In this document: piece after piece, positions 7,603-10,958 of the stretch
Layout: every line of letters starts with the position of its first letter
How positions within the stretch are numbered: the stretch's first letter is position 1
Assembly (NCBI GenBank): GCA_021734005.1
Contig: JAIPJV010000042.1
Location: 1-10,958, forward strand
Source: Fidelibacterota bacterium
GTDB taxonomy: Bacteria > Fidelibacterota > UBA2242 > JAFGTP01
Direction: 5' to 3'
Length of the DNA: 10,958 bases
Notes under the pieces: generated by a model
What the model was told of the DNA's origin: nothing
The model's input: the letters and a program-made list of their open reading frames with translations, nothing else
Databases searched by the model: none
Translations under genes and position numbers: made by a program

Positions 7603-7642
7603 TAACCAGGATTATGCATAATCCTCCAAAAGATAGTGGTTA
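7603..7642. repeat. Perfect 18-base palindrome inside an outer inverted repeat
   Basis: AGGATTATGCATAATCCT (7608-7625) is a perfect palindrome without a loop, as expected for a dimeric protein's DNA site rather than an RNA hairpin. It sits inside an outer inverted pair TAACCA (7603-7608) and TGGTTA (7637-7642). Its core TTATGCATAA recurs exactly at 7701-7710 and with one change (TTATGCACAA) at 8071-8080, just upstream of the methyltransferase gene. This could be an operator family or a repeat boundary. Confidence 0.4.
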
Positions 7643-7702
7643 ATATCATATTAATTTTAGTTTTAGCACTTCTGTTTTGAAAAAACTGAGTTTTCTGAGG
7701 TT

Positions 7703-7861
7703 ATGCATAATTTTAAGGTTAATCCCGGAAATCCCAAGGGTATTATTTCCTTTGATCCCGTAGAATTACGGGGCGGCCCGGAGGGTAGAAAATGCCTCCT
7801 GGAGGTCTCTATGAGAAATGTTAATGAATTATCTAGGCTAAACAGTCCCAATAATAAATAA
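7703..7861 (+). CDS. Possible 52-residue ORF over a GC-rich island
   Basis: An ATG inside the second TTATGCATAA opens a 52-codon frame ending in TAA at 7859-7861. The reading includes NPGNPKGIISFDPVELRGGP and is soluble-looking, with a balanced amino-acid composition. The middle part (about 7756-7808) is far richer in GC than its surroundings and contains the hairpin CCCGTA/TACGGG (7757-7762 and 7767-7772) plus a GGAGG/CCTCC/GGAGG series (7780-7805). The only purine-rich site, GAGG at 7697-7700, is too close to the ATG to be a good ribosome binding site. The opposite strand is also open, so this may be a structured repeat rather than a gene. Confidence 0.25.
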   Translation: MHNFKVNPGNPKGIISFDPVELRGGPEGRKCLLEVSMRNVNELSRLNSPNNK

Positions 7862-7911
7862 CTGATTTTTGAATACAAATAGATCTTTGGTCTAATCGTT
7901 TTAAAATTGAG

Positions 7912-7947
7912 TTTGTATCATAGGATATCTATGATGGACAATACAAA
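7912..7947. repeat. Nested inverted repeats
   Basis: An inner hairpin has perfect arms ATCATAG (7917-7923) and CTATGAT (7929-7935) around GATAT. The outer arms TTTGTAT (7912-7918) and ATACAAA (7941-7947) overlap its edge. It lies directly upstream of a possible small ORF at 7947 and about 155 bases before the methyltransferase start, a plausible position for an operator or leader structure. No T-run follows. Confidence 0.35.
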
Positions 7948-8066
7948 TGAAAATACATTTTTGGTTTTTTTACAATTACTTTCAATTTTTAGCGTTAATT
8001 GCTATATTATTTATGATGAGCGTAATTTCGGCAAAAATAATAATTCCTGAAGAATTAAGTTTTTAG
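7947..8066 (+). CDS. Possible 39-residue signal-peptide-like ORF or gene remnant
   Basis: The frame encodes a short start with a basic residue (MKIHFWFFYNYFQF), a hydrophobic core (LALIAILFMM) and a small-residue stretch resembling a signal peptidase site (SVISAK), then stops after 39 residues. This is what remains when only the N-terminus of an exported protein survives, or it may be a small membrane peptide. No good ribosome binding site is visible, and AT-rich DNA easily produces hydrophobic frames by chance. Its stop lies 36 bases before the methyltransferase start. Confidence 0.25.
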   Translation: MKIHFWFFYNYFQFLALIAILFMMSVISAKIIIPEELSF

Positions 8067-8102
8067 TGATTTATGCACAAAATTTTACTGTGAAGAGATA
8101 AC

Positions 8103-8996
8103 ATGAGCAGCAAAGGTACTGAAACAAGCAGCTTTGGGGTTTCTCAAAGGGAAAACCATGACTCAAGTAAATTTTATAAAACTGCTTTATATGATGGACT
8201 CAGAATAAAGAAAAAGAACATAAAATTCACTGAAAATAAGATTGAAAATCATTATCTCAATAATATTCTTCACAAAAGCAGTGAAAAAATGGAAGAACTA
8301 CCGGATAGCTCTGTCCACCTAATGGTAACATCTCCTCCCTATAATGTTGGCAAACAGTATGATGATAATTTAACCCTGGAATCCTACTTACAACTTTTGC
8401 AAAATGTTTTCACCGAGGTTTACCGGGTTCTCGTCCCTGGAGGACGGGCCTGTATAAATGTTGCCAATCTTGGTCGAAAGCCCTACATTCCTCTACACGC
8501 CTCTATTATAGAAATAATGGCGGAAATTGGTTTTCTAATGCGCGGTGAAATAATCTGGGATAAGCAAATTGGGGGCGGTACAGCCTGGGGTAGCTGGAAA
8601 TCACCTTCCAACCCTGTTTTAAGGGACCAGCATGAATACATTCTTATTTTTTGCAAAGAAACAATGAGTAGAAAAAATCCTGAAGATAGAAAGTCTACAA
8701 TATCAAAAGACGAGTTTTTAGAATATACAAAAAGCGTATGGAAAATGCCTCCTGATTCAGCAAAAAAAGTTGGGCATCCGGCACCTTTCCCTATTGATCT
8801 CCCCTATCGTTGCATCCAGTTATATACCTTTGAAAATGAAATCATTCTGGATCCTTTTATGGGGGCAGGGACGACAGCTTTGGCAGCTCTAAAGACTTCT
8901 CGAAAATACATAGGTTACGATACTAAAAAAGATTATATTGATCTGGCAAATAAACGGATTCATGCCCATACTGCCCAGGTTGAAATCGGATTTTAA
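8103..8996 (+). CDS. Beta-class DNA methyltransferase (N4-cytosine or N6-adenine), orphan
   Basis: The 297-residue enzyme belongs to the N6_N4_Mtase group, which transfers a methyl group from S-adenosylmethionine to an exocyclic amine in DNA. Catalytic motif IV is TSPPYN (SPPY at 77-80) and the AdoMet-binding motif I, DPFMGAGTT (250-258), lies near the C-terminus. That order, with the target-recognition region between, defines the beta class. SPPY is more usual for N4-cytosine than for N6-adenine enzymes, but it does not decide the matter. Other conserved stretches are VYRVLVPGGRACINVANLGR, MRGEIIWDK and HPAPFP (225-230). The N-terminal SSFGVSQRENHDSSKFYKTALY resembles extensions I recall in related enzymes and supports the start at 8103, although the ribosome binding site is weak. 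No restriction endonuclease, specificity subunit or controller gene is in the window. It ends 2 bases before the convergent protease gene. Confidence 0.92.
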   Translation: MSSKGTETSSFGVSQRENHDSSKFYKTALYDGLRIKKKNIKFTENKIENHYLNNILHKSSEKMEELPDSSVHLMVTSPPYNVGKQYDDNLTLESYLQLLQNVFTEVYRVLVPGGRACINVANLGRKPYIPLHASIIEIMAEIGFLMRGEIIWDKQIGGGTAWGSWKSPSNPVLRDQHEYILIFCKETMSRKNPEDRKSTISKDEFLEYTKSVWKMPPDSAKKVGHPAPFPIDLPYRCIQLYTFENEIILDPFMGAGTTALAALKTSRKYIGYDTKKDYIDLANKRIHAHTAQVEIGF

Positions 8997-8998
8997 TT

Positions 8999-10958
8999 TT
9001 ATCTGACCAACATCATCTTCAAGACATCAATTTTATTTTTCGACTGTAATTTGCAAAAATAGATTCCTGAGGCCAAACACATCCCACTCGAATTTTGCGC
9101 ATTCCAAATTGCAGAATAATGGCCGGGAGTCTTATATTCATTTAGCAAAGTCGCTATATTTTGTCCAGATAGGTTATAGACCTCCATTCGATAATAACCT
9201 TCCTGATAAATTTTATAAGTGATTTTTGTATTGGGGTTAAAGGGATTGGGATAATTATTTAAAATTCTAAAATCTCTGGTTTTTGTAGAACTAGCCTCTG
9301 AAAAAAGCGCTGTATTGGAATTGGTTAATTTGGCATTAGCCCAATCAGCATGGTCATTATAATCATTTTCACCGGAATGCACCAGCAAAATCAGAGAATC
9401 AGCATTATTGAGATCAACCGCCACCTCCTGGGCGGGAGCTCCTTTTTCAAATACCTGGCTGGGACCAAATACAGAGGTGCTATCCAAAACAATTTCAAAT
9501 GTTACTCCGTCGTTATTTTCACCATCTGACTCATCATCATGGCCAATTATCGTATAAAATTTATCATAAATATTACTCAGAGAATCAATTGCGAACACAA
9601 TTCGACTATCGGCATGGGTGCCCAGGCCTTTGTAGTAATTTTTCCCATTAATTTGAATTGTATTCCCATTTGTACTTTTGTCAAATTTCAAATCCCCCCA
9701 ATCCTGGCTATATTCAGCAGGTTGCAAATTCGAAAGATAAAGATCATCAGGATCGGAATAATAAATACTGAATGATTCTTTCTGAGTGAAATCATAGATC
9801 TCGTCATTATTATCATAGGCTTCGATTTGCCAGCTATATTTTTTTGATAGAGAAGGATACTGTTCTTTGTCAATAGTAAAGGTTGTATCTGTTAATTGTG
9901 GTGAAGTCATGATTTTATTACCATTTTTGTTGAATATTTTGAGAATATAATATTCCGCACTATCCGTGGATGTCCATTTGAAATCAGGTACTTTTTTGTC
10001 AAACTGTTTGCCATTGAGTGGTTTTTCAGCATAGCAAAAATCAGGTCCGGGATTATCCATAAATCTACTAATTTTTAAAGTTGGGTCTCCCAGAATAACC
10101 ATCCCATAATGCCAGCTGCGGCTATCTTCAAAATGCAATTTTCCCCAATGAAGAAAGGATTCACCAATGTTGTACCCTTCGCCAATATATTCATAATAAT
10201 CTTTCTGAGAGAGCATACTCCCAGTTTTTGTTGATCCAACAGAGAGCAGCCCATAGGGCTTTTGCATGACATACCAGGAGCAAACGCAATCTTCGCCAGT
10301 GAACAAAGCTCCCGAGCAATTAAAATTCAAATAAAACAGAACCTGAACATTGATCATATCAACCCAATCAGAAGTAAAGGTTTCCCCTTCTGTGAACATA
10401 TGCCCGCCGTGCCAGGAATGAACAGCGTGATACATCCATTCAAATTTGTTGTTGGAAAGTTGCTGAACTTTCTGGCGGTAATCGCTTCTACTACAGCTTG
10501 TATTAATACCATGCTTATAAGTCGTCATTCTTTTGTAGGCTAGCCCTTGAATGTCTTCTACATTATACCCGGCCCAATCTTTATCAATGTAATTCAAGGC
10601 CTGATCTTTCAATCGCAAATCACCCATTCTGTATTTATGGACTTTCTCAAAGTATCTCAGAACCAGTTCCTTTTCTGAATCACCGTGGGCATTCAGTACT
10701 GACGGGTAGAGCCGCCCAATCCAGATATCAGGTTTTATCGTTCGAAAGCCCTGGTGATCATCAAAGACACCATCTTCACAGCTTTCCAATCGATCATACC
10801 AGTCACCATCCAAATCCATGAAGTAAAGATCAGTAGGAAATTTTACGTAGGTGTCTTCACCAAAATCACTGGCCATTTCATAATAGGCAACAGGCAGATC
10901 TCCAACAAGAAAAGCTCCCGCGATATTATTTGTTTCCCACTCTGTTTTTAAGTATTCT
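8999..10958 (-). CDS. Secreted C25-type (gingipain-like) peptidase with NPCBM and T9SS sorting domains (N-terminus cut)
   Basis: The frame stays open to the right edge, so the 625 residues from the first internal ATG are extended by 27 more and the true start is outside. Numbering from the first complete codon, the domains run as follows. Residues 1 to about 295 form a caspase-fold peptidase like family C25, with GAFLVGDLP, PTDLYFMDLDGDW, PDIWIGRL, a histidine region HSWHGGH (180-186), the candidate catalytic cysteine in FNCSGALF (Cys 214) and GDPTLKI (290-296). About 315-400 is a fibronectin-like strand-rich linker. About 405-544 is an NPCBM-type carbohydrate-binding domain (KGLGTHADS, HADWANAKL). 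About 563-652 is a type IX secretion sorting domain (NYPNPFNPNTKI, GIYFCKL). Its expected location is the cell surface or exterior. Peptidase activity is inferred from motifs; the catalytic pair should be confirmed by structure. Confidence 0.85.
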   Translation of the reverse strand, partial: EYLKTEWETNNIAGAFLVGDLPVAYYEMASDFGEDTYVKFPTDLYFMDLDGDWYDRLESCEDGVFDDHQGFRTIKPDIWIGRLYPSVLNAHGDSEKELVLRYFEKVHKYRMGDLRLKDQALNYIDKDWAGYNVEDIQGLAYKRMTTYKHGINTSCSRSDYRQKVQQLSNNKFEWMYHAVHSWHGGHMFTEGETFTSDWVDMINVQVLFYLNFNCSGALFTGEDCVCSWYVMQKPYGLLSVGSTKTGSMLSQKDYYEYIGEGYNIGESFLHWGKLHFEDSRSWHYGMVILGDPTLKISRFMDNPGPDFCYAEKPLNGKQFDKKVPDFKWTSTDSAEYYILKIFNKNGNKIMTSPQLTDTTFTIDKEQYPSLSKKYSWQIEAYDNNDEIYDFTQKESFSIYYSDPDDLYLSNLQPAEYSQDWGDLKFDKSTNGNTIQINGKNYYKGLGTHADSRIVFAIDSLSNIYDKFYTIIGHDDESDGENNDGVTFEIVLDSTSVFGPSQVFEKGAPAQEVAVDLNNADSLILLVHSGENDYNDHADWANAKLTNSNTALFSEASSTKTRDFRILNNYPNPFNPNTKITYKIYQEGYYRMEVYNLSGQNIATLLNEYKTPGHYSAIWNAQNSSGMCLASGIYFCKLQSKNKIDVLKMMLVR

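Larger units (their letters stand above)
6977..8102. other. 1.1-kb structured non-coding region
   Basis: This AT-rich stretch between phzF and the DNA methyltransferase has no ORF that is convincing on length. It contains an inverted-repeat element (6992-7037), a REP-like three-hairpin cluster (7349-7442), two TTATGCATAA palindromes and a near copy (7612, 7701, 8071), a GC-rich island overlapping a possible 52-codon ORF (7703-7861), a nested inverted repeat (7912-7947) and a possible 39-codon ORF (7947-8066). I see nothing definable in 7040-7345 or 7456-7602 apart from A/T-rich sequence. The density of small repeats suggests an insertion-prone site. Confidence 0.6.

Noticed and set aside
7663..7878. 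71-codon minus-strand ORF in the long spacer
   Set aside because: It overlaps the GC-rich island antisense to the 52-codon frame. Its reading looks like translation of hairpin-forming DNA, it has no recognisable domain, and there is no supporting neighbour gene.
8003..8010. TATATT as a -10 box for the methyltransferase
   Set aside because: The paired -35 candidate TTCAAT matches only 3 of 6 bases, and similar boxes occur by chance throughout this AT-rich spacer.

Overview
The window looks like chromosome from a bacterium of the Fibrobacteres-Chlorobi-Bacteroidetes (FCB) side of the tree, for example a Bacteroidota, Calditrichota, Marinimicrobia, Cloacimonadota or KSB1-type lineage. The main reason is the secreted protein at the right edge, which ends in a type IX secretion (Por) sorting domain of the 'NYPNPFNP' kind. 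Other hints are strong purine-rich ribosome binding sites, AT-rich spacers and clustered REP-like hairpins. The lineage cannot be fixed more closely from this sequence.

Layout. Positions 1-66 hold the last codons of an unrecognised plus-strand gene. A 351-base spacer with REP-like hairpins follows. On the minus strand, uvrA (excinuclease ABC subunit A) and a YgiQ-family radical SAM protein form a tight pair, with ygiQ starting 3 bases after the uvrA stop. Diverging from uvrA on the plus strand is a three-gene run: an exported nitroreductase-family protein, a small cysteine-rich DUF3795 protein and a PhzF-family isomerase/epimerase. The spacing suggests one transcript.

A 1.1-kb region follows without a large gene (6977-8102). 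It is rich in structure: an inverted-repeat element just after phzF, a three-hairpin REP-like cluster whose last hairpin resembles an intrinsic terminator, repeated TTATGCATAA palindromes, a GC-rich island that can be read as a 52-codon ORF, a nested inverted repeat, and a 39-codon ORF resembling a signal peptide. Beyond it is a beta-class DNA methyltransferase with no restriction partner in view. Converging on it, with only 2 bases between the stops, is a large minus-strand gene cut by the right edge. It encodes a gingipain-like (C25-type) peptidase with an NPCBM domain and the T9SS sorting tail.

The genes do not form one obvious system. uvrA is DNA-repair housekeeping, ygiQ is a widespread conserved gene, the plus-strand trio looks like a small redox/metabolic operon, and the right third is accessory: orphan methyltransferase, repeat-laden spacer and secreted protease. 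I found no convincing new multi-gene system. The least explained material is in the 6977-8102 spacer and in the domain combination of the secreted protease.
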